Positions 16,700-23,857 of a DNA stretch of 64,000 nt are shown one piece after another. The translations under genes were made by a program, and so were the position numbers. Below the pieces are notes generated by a model. The model was not told the DNA's origin, searched no databases, and was given only the letters and a program-made list of their open reading frames with translations. This stretch comes from Sphaerisporangium perillae (GTDB lineage: Bacteria > Actinomycetota > Actinomycetes > Streptosporangiales > Streptosporangiaceae), in the NCBI RefSeq assembly GCF_023276435.1, contig NZ_JALLPO010000027.1, positions 62,857 through 126,856 on the forward strand, given 5' to 3'. Each line of letters begins with the position of its first letter. Position 1 is the stretch's first letter.

Positions 16700-17617
16700 G
16701 TGCTCAACCGGAAAGTAGCCCTCAGCGGCTTTACAGCGATGTTCGCCCTGGTCACAGGGTTCTCGGCAGCGCCGGCACCGGCCCAGGCCGCCCAGGCGCC
16801 GGCTTTCTCCGCCCAGGCCGGAAAGGCGTATGCCGCGCCGGCCGTGTACGGACGCGCCACCTACCTGATCGACGCCTCCAACGGCAAAACCCTGCTCAGC
16901 GAGAACGCCACCGAGCGGATGCCGATAGCGAGCCTCACCAAGGTCATGACCGCCTACGTCGTCCTGAGCGAGGCCGGGCCGTCGGACACCGTCAAGATCA
17001 CAGCGGACGACGTGCAGTACGCGGAGGACGGCGACGGCACGACCGCCGACCTGCGGCCCGGTGACCGGCTTCCGGTCAAGGAGCTGCTGTACGGCCTCCT
17101 GCTGCCCTCGGGCGCCGACGCCGCCCACGCCCTGGCCCGCACCTACGGCCCCGGCGTCGACGGATTCGTCGGCAAGATGAACGCCACCGCGCGGCGGCTC
17201 GGCCTGCGCGACACCCTGTACGTCAACGCCGACGGGCTTCCCACCTCCGAGGGCGACGGCTACTCCACCGCACAGGACCAGGCGCGGCTGGCCGCGGCGG
17301 CGTTGCGCGACAAGGCCTTCGCGCGCGTCGTCTCGACCTCCAGCCACTCCGTCGACGAGACCGAGGAGCACCAGGCCTACACCTGGACCAGCACCAACAG
17401 GCTGCTGGGCGAACCTGGCGTGCTCGGCGTGAAGACCGGTTTCACCAACGCCGCCGGCTTCTGCCTGACCTTCGCGGCCGACCGTGACGGACACCGGCTG
17501 ATCGGTGTGATCCTCGGCGAGGACGTCTCCAGCCGGCGCTTCGACACCGCCGAGTCGCTGCTCGACTGGGCGGCCGAGCGCGGCCCGGGGGACGGCGCCG
17601 CCCGCGGCGACCTGTAA
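16700..17617 (+). CDS. D-alanyl-D-alanine carboxypeptidase (peptidase S11)
   Basis: A 305-residue secreted penicillin-binding protein that trims the terminal D-Ala of peptidoglycan stem peptides. The signal peptide spans roughly residues 1-30 (ends PAQAAQA). Catalytic motifs are SLTK (about residue 77), PSGAD at the SxN position (Ala where Asn is usual) and KTGFT. There is no clear C-terminal membrane anchor or PBP5-type domain, so the protein ends soon after the catalytic domain. The start is GTG at 16700; the region before it is AT-rich (ACGTATAAAAG near 16660) and may be the promoter. Neighbours are unrelated remnants. Confidence 0.88.
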   Translation: MLNRKVALSGFTAMFALVTGFSAAPAPAQAAQAPAFSAQAGKAYAAPAVYGRATYLIDASNGKTLLSENATERMPIASLTKVMTAYVVLSEAGPSDTVKITADDVQYAEDGDGTTADLRPGDRLPVKELLYGLLLPSGADAAHALARTYGPGVDGFVGKMNATARRLGLRDTLYVNADGLPTSEGDGYSTAQDQARLAAAALRDKAFARVVSTSSHSVDETEEHQAYTWTSTNRLLGEPGVLGVKTGFTNAAGFCLTFAADRDGHRLIGVILGEDVSSRRFDTAESLLDWAAERGPGDGAARGDL

Positions 17618-17757
17618 CGGAGGAGTCCCCGGCGGCGGCAGGCAAGGGCGCCGCCTGCGCCCATGGGACGGCATGATCAACGGCTGACGCGGCAACCGGC
17701 AGCGAGATCGGCCAGGGCACGCGGAGGACGGGCGGGCGTCTCCGATCCTCCGGGCGG

Positions 17758-18417
17758 TCACGGCCGGTGGCGTGTCGCGGCGAGGAGGTAGGCCTCGCGC
17801 AGGCCGTGCATCAGGGCCGGGGAGCCGTGCGCCTCGGCGGCGGCCGAGGCGAGGTTCGCCCATGTGGCGCGTACCTCCGGGTCCTCCAGGCTCCGGAGCA
17901 GCTCGACGAACTCCGTCACCGTCCGCGCGTGCAGGTAGGCGTCCTTCAGCCATTCCCGGTAGCAGGGAAGGTCGGGCACGACCACCGGCAACGCGGCGGT
18001 GGCCGCCTCGAGCGTGGCCAGGCCGAACGTCTCGTGCTTGGACGGCAGGAAGAACACGTCGGCCGCCGCGCAGTACTCGAAGACCTTCTCTCTCGGCACC
18101 AGTCCCGTGAACGTCACGTTTGCCGGGGCGTTCTCCCGCAGGCGCGTCAGGTCGTGCCGGGCGTCGGAGATCATGCCGAACTGCATTCCGCCCACCCACA
18201 CGAATCTCAGATGCGGCAGGCTCCTGGCGCAGGAGACGAATTCCTCGACGCCCTTTCTCGGCTGTACCTGCCCCACACCGAGGACGACCAGGCGGTCGTC
18301 CCAGTCGAAGGCGCGCCGCAGGTCGTCGCGCCGCCCGGCGAGCGAGCGGATGCGCTGATCGTCGATGGCGTTGCCCATCGGCAGGATCGGGCCCCGCACG
18401 CCCAGGGTCCGCGTTAA
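17758..18417 (-). pseudogene. GT4 glycosyltransferase, 5'-truncated
   Basis: About 215 residues match only the C-terminal, nucleotide-sugar-binding half of a GT4 (group 1) glycosyltransferase: LVVLGVGQVQPRKGVEEFV, NVTFTGLVPREKVFEYCAAADVFFLPSKHETFGLATLEAAT, and the PVVVPDLP strand. The reading frame remains open a little upstream of GTG 18399 and reads AVLTRTLGVRGPILPMGNAIDD, the linker that precedes this domain in complete enzymes. The N-terminal acceptor-binding half (about 170 residues) is absent and the sequence instead meets the end of the FGE-like gene. It is most likely a remnant. Confidence 0.65.
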
Positions 18418-18452
18418 TACTGCAGCGGTACATCGCGGCCGAGCGACCGGCG

Positions 18453-18474
18453 GCCGGGCCCCGCCGGGCCCGGC
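18453..18474. terminator. Perfect GC hairpin after the FGE-like gene
   Basis: GCCGGGCCC (18453-18461) and GGGCCCGGC (18466-18474) form a nine-base perfect stem with loop CGCC. It lies seven bases past the minus-strand stop at 18481, where a terminator is expected. No T-tract follows, so it may act as a transcript 3' stabiliser. Confidence 0.5.
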
Positions 18475-18480
18475 CCCCGT

Positions 18481-19173
18481 TCACAGCGATCGGGCGAGCC
18501 GGAACCCGAGGTCGTCGATGCGGAACGTCGGGTGGCTCTTGCGGCGGCACGACGCCCGGCATCCTCGCGGGTGGTCGTACAAACCCCCGCCGCGGAACAC
18601 GCGGTACGGGCCGTAGACGCCGGGATCGTAGACGTCCCAGCACCACTCCCACACGTTGCCGATCATGTCGTGCAGGCCCCACGCGTTCGGCGCCTTGGTC
18701 GCGACGTCGTGCACCTCGCCGCCGGAGTTCCCGCGGTACCAGGCGATCTCGTCCAGCTCTCCGTAGCGGACGCCTGAGGTCCCCGCCCTGCAGGCGTACT
18801 CCCACTCCGCCTCGGACGGGAGGCGATAGCCGCCGGCCTCCCAGTCGCAGACCACGTCCTGCCCGTCGGGGTCGTCGCCCATCGAGTAGCAGGGTTCGAG
18901 CCCCGTCGCCCGCGAGAGCAGGTTGCAGAACCGGACGGCCTCCAGCCAGGAGACCTCGGTCACCGGCGTCCGCGGCCCCGCCGCGCTCGCGGGCGCCTCA
19001 CCCAGAACGGCGCGGTACAGCTCGCGGGTCACCGGATACGGCGCCAGCCGAAAGGCCCCGACCTCGGCCTTCCAGTTCGTCTTCGTGCCCTCGTCCCGCA
19101 GGACGATCTCCCCGGCGGGCAGCCGGATCATGCGCTCGGCGATCGCCTGGCGCAGCACTGACTCAGGGCTCAT
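18481..19173 (-). CDS. Formylglycine-generating-enzyme (SUMF1)-like protein
   Basis: A 230-residue protein of the FGE-sulfatase/SUMF1 fold. Family markers are PVTRELYRAVLGE, PVTEVSWLEAVRFCNLLS, YRLPSEAEWEYACRAGT, NAWGLHDMIGNVWEWCWD and the terminal RVFRGGG...RKSHPTFRIDDLGFRLAR. In true formylglycine-generating enzymes two active-site cysteines lie in the last block; here the first position is D/H-like (GGGLYDHPRGCRASC) and only later cysteines exist, so sulfatase activation is doubtful and no sulfatase is nearby. ATG at 19173 is preferred over an in-frame codon at 19221 because conservation starts after it. Confidence 0.82.
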   Translation of the reverse strand: MSPESVLRQAIAERMIRLPAGEIVLRDEGTKTNWKAEVGAFRLAPYPVTRELYRAVLGEAPASAAGPRTPVTEVSWLEAVRFCNLLSRATGLEPCYSMGDDPDGQDVVCDWEAGGYRLPSEAEWEYACRAGTSGVRYGELDEIAWYRGNSGGEVHDVATKAPNAWGLHDMIGNVWEWCWDVYDPGVYGPYRVFRGGGLYDHPRGCRASCRRKSHPTFRIDDLGFRLARSL

Positions 19174-19550
19174 CGCACACCCACCCCATACGTCCCGTTC
19201 GCGGCCATGGCGTGCGGACACACCTGGTCGCGAAAGGTACCACGCGCCCCGGCAGGCGGCCGTGGCCGGCGGTTACACGATCACCGTGCGCAGGTGAGGA
19301 GACAAGAATTCCGTGAGGCGCCACGCCTCCTACTCGCACCGCGTCTCGTCCTCGCATGGCACGGCGTCCACGCGGTCCGGGCCGTGCGCCGTCCATGATC
19401 AGGGCCTATGCGCTGGTTTGCTCGTCGAGCCACTGAACCGCCGCCGATTGTCGGTGCGGTGGGGTAGGTTCCGTGATCATTGATCGGCCGTTCGCGTAGG
19501 CGCCGACGTTCCGGTTGGCGTCCGCGAGCCGTTCGGGCTGGAGGTCGAAG
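19174..19550. other. Intergenic region before the five-gene SWIM/MoxR operon
   Basis: About 375 bases with no credible gene. It contains the divergent starts of the FGE-like gene and of the rightward operon. GAGGCG-CCA-CGCCTC (around 19315) is a small hairpin, and GTGATCATTGATC (around 19471) an imperfect palindrome that could be an operator for the operon. I see no clear -35/-10 pair. Confidence 0.35.
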
Positions 19551-20045
19551 GTGGTGGACGCGGACAGGACCGCGTGGGAACGGCGCAGCGTGGTGCGGGT
19601 GATACCGCCCGTCGAGCCGCGCAAACTGGCGAAGGTGCCGTTCGTCGAGCTGGCCGACGGCCGGTTGCAGGGCGTGGTGTCGAGCGGGTCGGACATCGCG
19701 CGGGTCTACGTCTCGTCGATCACCGCCGGGACCCACGCCTTCGCCTGCAGCACCAACAACAACCGGCCGTGCGGGGCCGTGCACAGCTCTCCGTGCAAGC
19801 ATCTGCACGCGCTCGCCGACGAGGCCGTGCTGCAGTACGGCCTCGACCGGGTGGCCCGCTACCTCCGGGTCGAGGTCCCCGAAGGCGCCTCTCTGATGAG
19901 CTGCATGAGCGGCCCGCCGGAGCGCACCCCCGCGGCGGTGGTGTTCAGCCGCTTCCTGCGCCACCTGGCCTACCTGGAGATGCCCGACAGCACCGAGCCC
20001 CTGACCGAGCTGCACTGGTTCCCGGCCATGGGGACGGTGCGCTGA
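19551..20045 (+). CDS. SWIM-like zinc-finger protein
   Basis: A 164-residue protein with a metal-binding cluster C66-x7-C74-x7-C82-K-H84 (HAFACSTNNNRPCG...SSPCKHLHAL), resembling a SWIM zinc finger, which binds DNA or proteins. The spacing of the first pair is looser than the CxC of canonical SWIM. The N-terminal third contains VVRVIPPVEPRKLAKVPFVEL, and the C-terminus is helical with a final HWFPAM. GTG at 19551 is chosen because GGAGG lies just upstream. Its stop shares one base with the next start (TGATG), so it opens a coupled operon. In E. coli the SWIM protein YehQ sits in a comparable set. Role unknown. Confidence 0.7.
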   Translation: MVDADRTAWERRSVVRVIPPVEPRKLAKVPFVELADGRLQGVVSSGSDIARVYVSSITAGTHAFACSTNNNRPCGAVHSSPCKHLHALADEAVLQYGLDRVARYLRVEVPEGASLMSCMSGPPERTPAAVVFSRFLRHLAYLEMPDSTEPLTELHWFPAMGTVR

Positions 20046-21430
20046 TGCTCGGCGTACAGCTCGGCGAGCTGCTCGCCGGCGCCCCGGCGGGGGTCGATGA
20101 GGCGCTCGATGTGGTGACGGGCTTCGACGACGCTCTGGTCCACGGGTTCGCCCGGCTCGGCGAGGAGCGGGCCGCGGCCCTGGCCGCCCTGGCCGGCGCG
20201 CTGGCGGCCACCCCGCTCGGCGAGCGGGCGGGCGAGGCGGCGGAGAAGGTCGCCGCGGGGTCGGTCTCCGACGAGCATCTGGCGGCGCTGGCCGGCGGGC
20301 GGGCCGCGCTGTTCGGCGCGGTGCACGACGCCCTGCTCGGCCGCCTCGACGCCGCGCTCGGGCGCTCGCGGGCGGCGTGGAAGCCTTCGGCGGCGACGGC
20401 CGAGGTGGCGGGCAACCTGCTCGGCGGGTGCCGGGTCTGGCTGCGCGAGCTGGCCATCGCCGGATGGCGAGGGGTGGATCACGATCTCGTCTCCGCCTCC
20501 GACCAGACGCTCGACGCCCTGCTGGCCGTGCCCGAGCTGCGAGGGGCGGCGGTGCTGCTCGACGGCCTGGCGGCCGAGCTGCGCGCGTCGTGCCCGGTCG
20601 CGACGATGGAGCGGCTGCCCGTCCGCCGGTGGGCCGACCTGTGGACGCGCGGTCTGCTGCTGTCGCAGGCCGGTGCGTGGCACGGCGGCGCCGAGCCGGT
20701 GTCGGGGCGGCTGCTGCTCCTCGGGGCCGACGTGCACGAGCACGGCACGGTCGTGCGCGTGCAGGTCCACGCGATCCTCGAACCCGCCGGCGGCTCCCCG
20801 TCCCGGCTGGTTCGCACGAGCCTGGCCGCGGCGAAGGTCGACACGATCGCCGGCCCGGCCGTGTGGCGGCTGATGAGCGGATATCCCGTCCTGCTCGGAG
20901 CGCTGGCCGGGCACCTCAGCGTGGAGATCACCGACATGCCGCTGCTACGCGGCGGCGATCTGGTCTGGAAGGAGGAGCGCGCCCGCGCCGGCGAGGCGGC
21001 CGACCCGTTCGCGACCGCCCGGGTCCGGCTCGGCGAGGCGCTCGCCCCGGCGGTGCCGCCCCTGGACCGCCATCCTGTACGCATCGCCGAGCCCGTGCTG
21101 GTGGAGGGGTACACGGCCGACGGCGGCTCGTTCGACCTGGGCGGTCACACGCTCGACGTCGACCTCGACCGGCTGCCGGCCTGCGGCCCGCTCACCCCCG
21201 AACTGGTGGCCGCCTCCTCGTCGTGCCTCGGCCTGATGCGCTGGGACGGTGGGCGATGGCTGCTGCAGCCCCTGGCGGTGCAGGCGACGGTCAAGCGCAA
21301 GCCGGTCGCCGCGCACAACGGCGACTGGGCGCTCGGGCCCACCGATCCCAAGGTCGTCAAGGCCGAGGCCAGGGCCGGTGACGTGGTCGCCGTGCTCCGC
21401 GAGCGGGCAGGGCGGCTGTTGCGGCGATGA
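20045..21430 (+). CDS. Uncharacterised 461-residue protein of the SWIM/MoxR operon
   Basis: I do not recognise a named domain. The N-terminal 150 residues are Ala/Leu-rich helical repeats (AALAALAGALAATPLGERAGEAAEKVAAG). A middle part contains MERLPVRRWADLWTRGLLLSQAG and LLLLGADVHEHGTVVRVQVHA, looking like beta strands. The last third (VRIAEPVLVEGYTADGGSFDLGGHTLDVDLDRL) is again beta-rich, ending in a basic helix. It shares one base with the SWIM gene and overlaps the VWA gene by four bases. It may supply the part that is fused to the SWIM finger in larger homologues such as YehQ. No signal peptide or membrane segment, so it is probably cytoplasmic. Confidence 0.75.
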   Translation: MLGVQLGELLAGAPAGVDEALDVVTGFDDALVHGFARLGEERAAALAALAGALAATPLGERAGEAAEKVAAGSVSDEHLAALAGGRAALFGAVHDALLGRLDAALGRSRAAWKPSAATAEVAGNLLGGCRVWLRELAIAGWRGVDHDLVSASDQTLDALLAVPELRGAAVLLDGLAAELRASCPVATMERLPVRRWADLWTRGLLLSQAGAWHGGAEPVSGRLLLLGADVHEHGTVVRVQVHAILEPAGGSPSRLVRTSLAAAKVDTIAGPAVWRLMSGYPVLLGALAGHLSVEITDMPLLRGGDLVWKEERARAGEAADPFATARVRLGEALAPAVPPLDRHPVRIAEPVLVEGYTADGGSFDLGGHTLDVDLDRLPACGPLTPELVAASSSCLGLMRWDGGRWLLQPLAVQATVKRKPVAAHNGDWALGPTDPKVVKAEARAGDVVAVLRERAGRLLRR

Positions 21431-22728
21431 GCGACTCTTTGAACGGCGCCGACCAGAACCGGCGCCAGGTGCTCTATTGGCGCCTGCTGTCACGGCTGTT
21501 CGACGGCGACGAGCAGCCCGCGCTGGAGGCCGCAAGCGTGGCCATCGTCGACGACCTGGGGCTGCCGCCCGCGCTGCTCGATCCCGGGGTGTCGGTGGAC
21601 AACCTGGTGCAGCGCTTCCCCGAGCTGGGCGCCGAGCTGCAGGACCTGCTGGTGGAGCGGGAGCATTCGGACGGGGGCGAGGTGCGGCGTGCGGCCCTGG
21701 TCTCGAAGCTGCTGCTCAACGTGTTCTCGACGGGAACGGGCAGCGTCACCGCCGGCGACCTGGCGCGCTGGCAGCAGGACGCGGGCTGGTTCGAGCGCGG
21801 CATGGGATGCGAGCCCGGAGGGCTTCGCTCACGTCCCGGCGATGAGGAGCTGGCGGCGGTCCTGGCGGGGCTGGAGGGCGACCTCGTCAAGCGCATGCGC
21901 CTGCGCGAGGTGCTGGCCGACCCCGTCCTGGCCAAGCGGCTCACGCCGAGCATGTCGCTCATCGAGCAGCTTCTGCGCGACAAGTCCAACCTGTCGGGAG
22001 TCGCGCTGGCCAACGCGAAGGCGCTGATCCGCAGGTTCGTGGACGAGGTGGCAGAGGTGCTGCGGACGCAGGTCGAGAAGACCAGCGTGGGCGTCATCGA
22101 CAGGTCGGTGCCGCCGAAGCGGGTCTTCCGCAACCTCGACCTGGAACGAACGATCTGGAAGAACCTCACCAACTGGAGCCCGGAGGACCAGCGGCTGTAC
22201 GTGGACCGGTTGTACTACCGGCACACCGCCCGCCGCACCACCCCCGCCCGGCTGGTCGTGGTCGTCGACCAGTCGGGGTCGATGGTGGACGCGATGGTGA
22301 ACTGCACCATCCTGGCGTCGATCTTCGCGGGGCTGCCCAAGGTGGACGTGCACCTGATCGCCTATGACACCCGGGCGCTCGACCTGACCCCGTGGGTGCA
22401 CGACCCGTTCGAGGTGCTGCTGCGCACCACGCTCGGTGGCGGCACCGACGGCACCGCCGCGATGGCCCTGGCCCGGCCGAAGATCGCCGATCCGCGCAAC
22501 ACCGTGATGGTGTGGATCTCCGACTTCTACGACAACCGCGCGCTGATCACCGACTTCGAGGCGGTGCACCGCTCGGGGGTGAAGTTCATCCCCGTGGGCT
22601 CGGTGAACAGCTCCGGCCACCAGAGCGTGGACCCGTGGTACCGCCAGAAGCTCAAGGATTTGGGCACCCCGGTGATCTCGGGCCACATCCGCAAACTCGT
22701 GTTCGAGCTCAAGAACTTCCTGACCTAG
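21427..22728 (+). CDS. VWA-domain (MIDAS) protein, YehP-like
   Basis: A 433-residue protein. The N-terminal 250 residues are helical with no clear family name; the C-terminal 170 residues are a von Willebrand A domain. The MIDAS metal site is complete: DQSGSM at residues 281-286, the threonine in GGGTDGTAA near 340 and an aspartate in WISDFYD near 366. MoxR AAA+ ATPases typically work with a VWA partner of this type, and the MoxR gene follows after 13 bases. YehP of E. coli has a similar arrangement. The gene overlaps the preceding one by four bases. It is probably the adaptor of a chaperone-like complex. Confidence 0.85.
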   Translation: MSDSLNGADQNRRQVLYWRLLSRLFDGDEQPALEAASVAIVDDLGLPPALLDPGVSVDNLVQRFPELGAELQDLLVEREHSDGGEVRRAALVSKLLLNVFSTGTGSVTAGDLARWQQDAGWFERGMGCEPGGLRSRPGDEELAAVLAGLEGDLVKRMRLREVLADPVLAKRLTPSMSLIEQLLRDKSNLSGVALANAKALIRRFVDEVAEVLRTQVEKTSVGVIDRSVPPKRVFRNLDLERTIWKNLTNWSPEDQRLYVDRLYYRHTARRTTPARLVVVVDQSGSMVDAMVNCTILASIFAGLPKVDVHLIAYDTRALDLTPWVHDPFEVLLRTTLGGGTDGTAAMALARPKIADPRNTVMVWISDFYDNRALITDFEAVHRSGVKFIPVGSVNSSGHQSVDPWYRQKLKDLGTPVISGHIRKLVFELKNFLT

Positions 22729-22741
22729 GAGTCCCCTTCTG

Positions 22742-23857
22742 ATGACCGACGACATGCTGCGTGCCCCCGCCGAGGTGAAGTACGCCGAAGAGCTCGACTG
22801 GCTGGAGTCGATCGACGACGGCCCCAAGCCGTTCTCGTGGCGGCTCAGCCCCCGCATGGTGCGGCTGTTCGTGCTCGGCTCCGAGCGCTCCGACGGCCTC
22901 GACCGCGAGATCCCGCAGAAGTGGTTCGGCGACCGCAGCTTCGTCGAGCGCAGCATCGTGACCCTGGCCTCGGACCGCGGCCTGCTGCTGATCGGCGACC
23001 CGGGCACCGGCAAGAGCTGGCTGGCCGAGCTGCTCTCCGCCGCCATCTGCCGCAACTCCACCCTGGTCGTCCAGGGCACGGCCGGCACCACCGAGGACCA
23101 CATCAAGTACTCGTGGAACGTCTCCATGGTGATCGCCAAGGGCCAGTCCCGCCAGTCGATGATCCCCTCGCCCATCATGACGGCGATGGAGCAGGGCGTG
23201 ATCGGCCGCTTCGAGGAGCTGACCCGGTCCACCAGCGACGTGCAGGACGCCTTGATCTCCATCCTGTCCGAGAAGTACGTGTCCATCCCGGAGCTGGACG
23301 ACGACAACATCGTCTTCGCCCAGCCCGGATTCTCGATCATCGCCACGGCCAACAGCCGCGACCGGGGCGTCAACGACCTCTCCTCGGCCTTGAAGCGGCG
23401 GTTCAACTTCGTCCGGATCCCCGTCGTGACCAACAAGCGCAGCGAGACGGAGATCGTCCGCTTCCGCACCGAGGAGCTGCTGCGCCGGCACCGGATCGAG
23501 CTGGACGTGCCGCCCACGCTGCTGGACATCCTGCTGCAGAGCTTCGCCGACCTGCGCGCCGCCGCCGCCTCGGCCACCAGCGACGACGAGAAGCTCGAGT
23601 CCGCGCTGTCCACGGCCGAGCAGATCGGCGTGCTCGAGGACGCCATCCTGCACAGCAACTTCTTCGGCGACCGCACCCTGCGCGCCGAGACGCTCGCCGG
23701 CTCGCTGGTCGGCTCGCTCGCCCGCCGCAGCCCCGAGGACCTGGCCATCCTGAACAAGTACTGGCACGGCGTCGTCGAGCCCCGCAGCAAGCAGGACGGC
23801 GGGCCGTGGCAGGGCTTCCTCGAAGGCGGCCGCCAGGCCATCGCCACGCTCTCATGA
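22742..23857 (+). CDS. MoxR-type AAA+ ATPase, YehL-like
   Basis: A 371-residue AAA+ ATPase. Walker A is GDPGTGKS at residues 85-92. The Walker B position reads GRFEELTRSTSDVQDALISILSEK rather than the DEINR of ordinary MoxR proteins. Sensor 1 is IIATANSRDRGVNDLS and the arginine-finger segment is SALKRRFNFVRI. A C-terminal lid helix bundle follows. MoxR ATPases act as chaperone-like remodelling machines with VWA partners; here the VWA gene lies 13 bases upstream and the DUF5682-like gene overlaps the stop by four bases. The YehL-type sequence, not a methanol dehydrogenase context, sets the likely subfamily. Confidence 0.88.
   Translation: MTDDMLRAPAEVKYAEELDWLESIDDGPKPFSWRLSPRMVRLFVLGSERSDGLDREIPQKWFGDRSFVERSIVTLASDRGLLLIGDPGTGKSWLAELLSAAICRNSTLVVQGTAGTTEDHIKYSWNVSMVIAKGQSRQSMIPSPIMTAMEQGVIGRFEELTRSTSDVQDALISILSEKYVSIPELDDDNIVFAQPGFSIIATANSRDRGVNDLSSALKRRFNFVRIPVVTNKRSETEIVRFRTEELLRRHRIELDVPPTLLDILLQSFADLRAAAASATSDDEKLESALSTAEQIGVLEDAILHSNFFGDRTLRAETLAGSLVGSLARRSPEDLAILNKYWHGVVEPRSKQDGGPWQGFLEGGRQAIATLS

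Noticed and set aside
16700-17617. A beta-lactamase
   Set aside because: The SLTK, SxN-position and KTG motifs, spacing and signal peptide fit a peptidase S11 D,D-carboxypeptidase better.
18481-19173. A true sulfatase-activating formylglycine-generating enzyme
   Set aside because: The first of the two active-site cysteine positions is not a cysteine and no sulfatase gene is nearby, so only the general fold is claimed.
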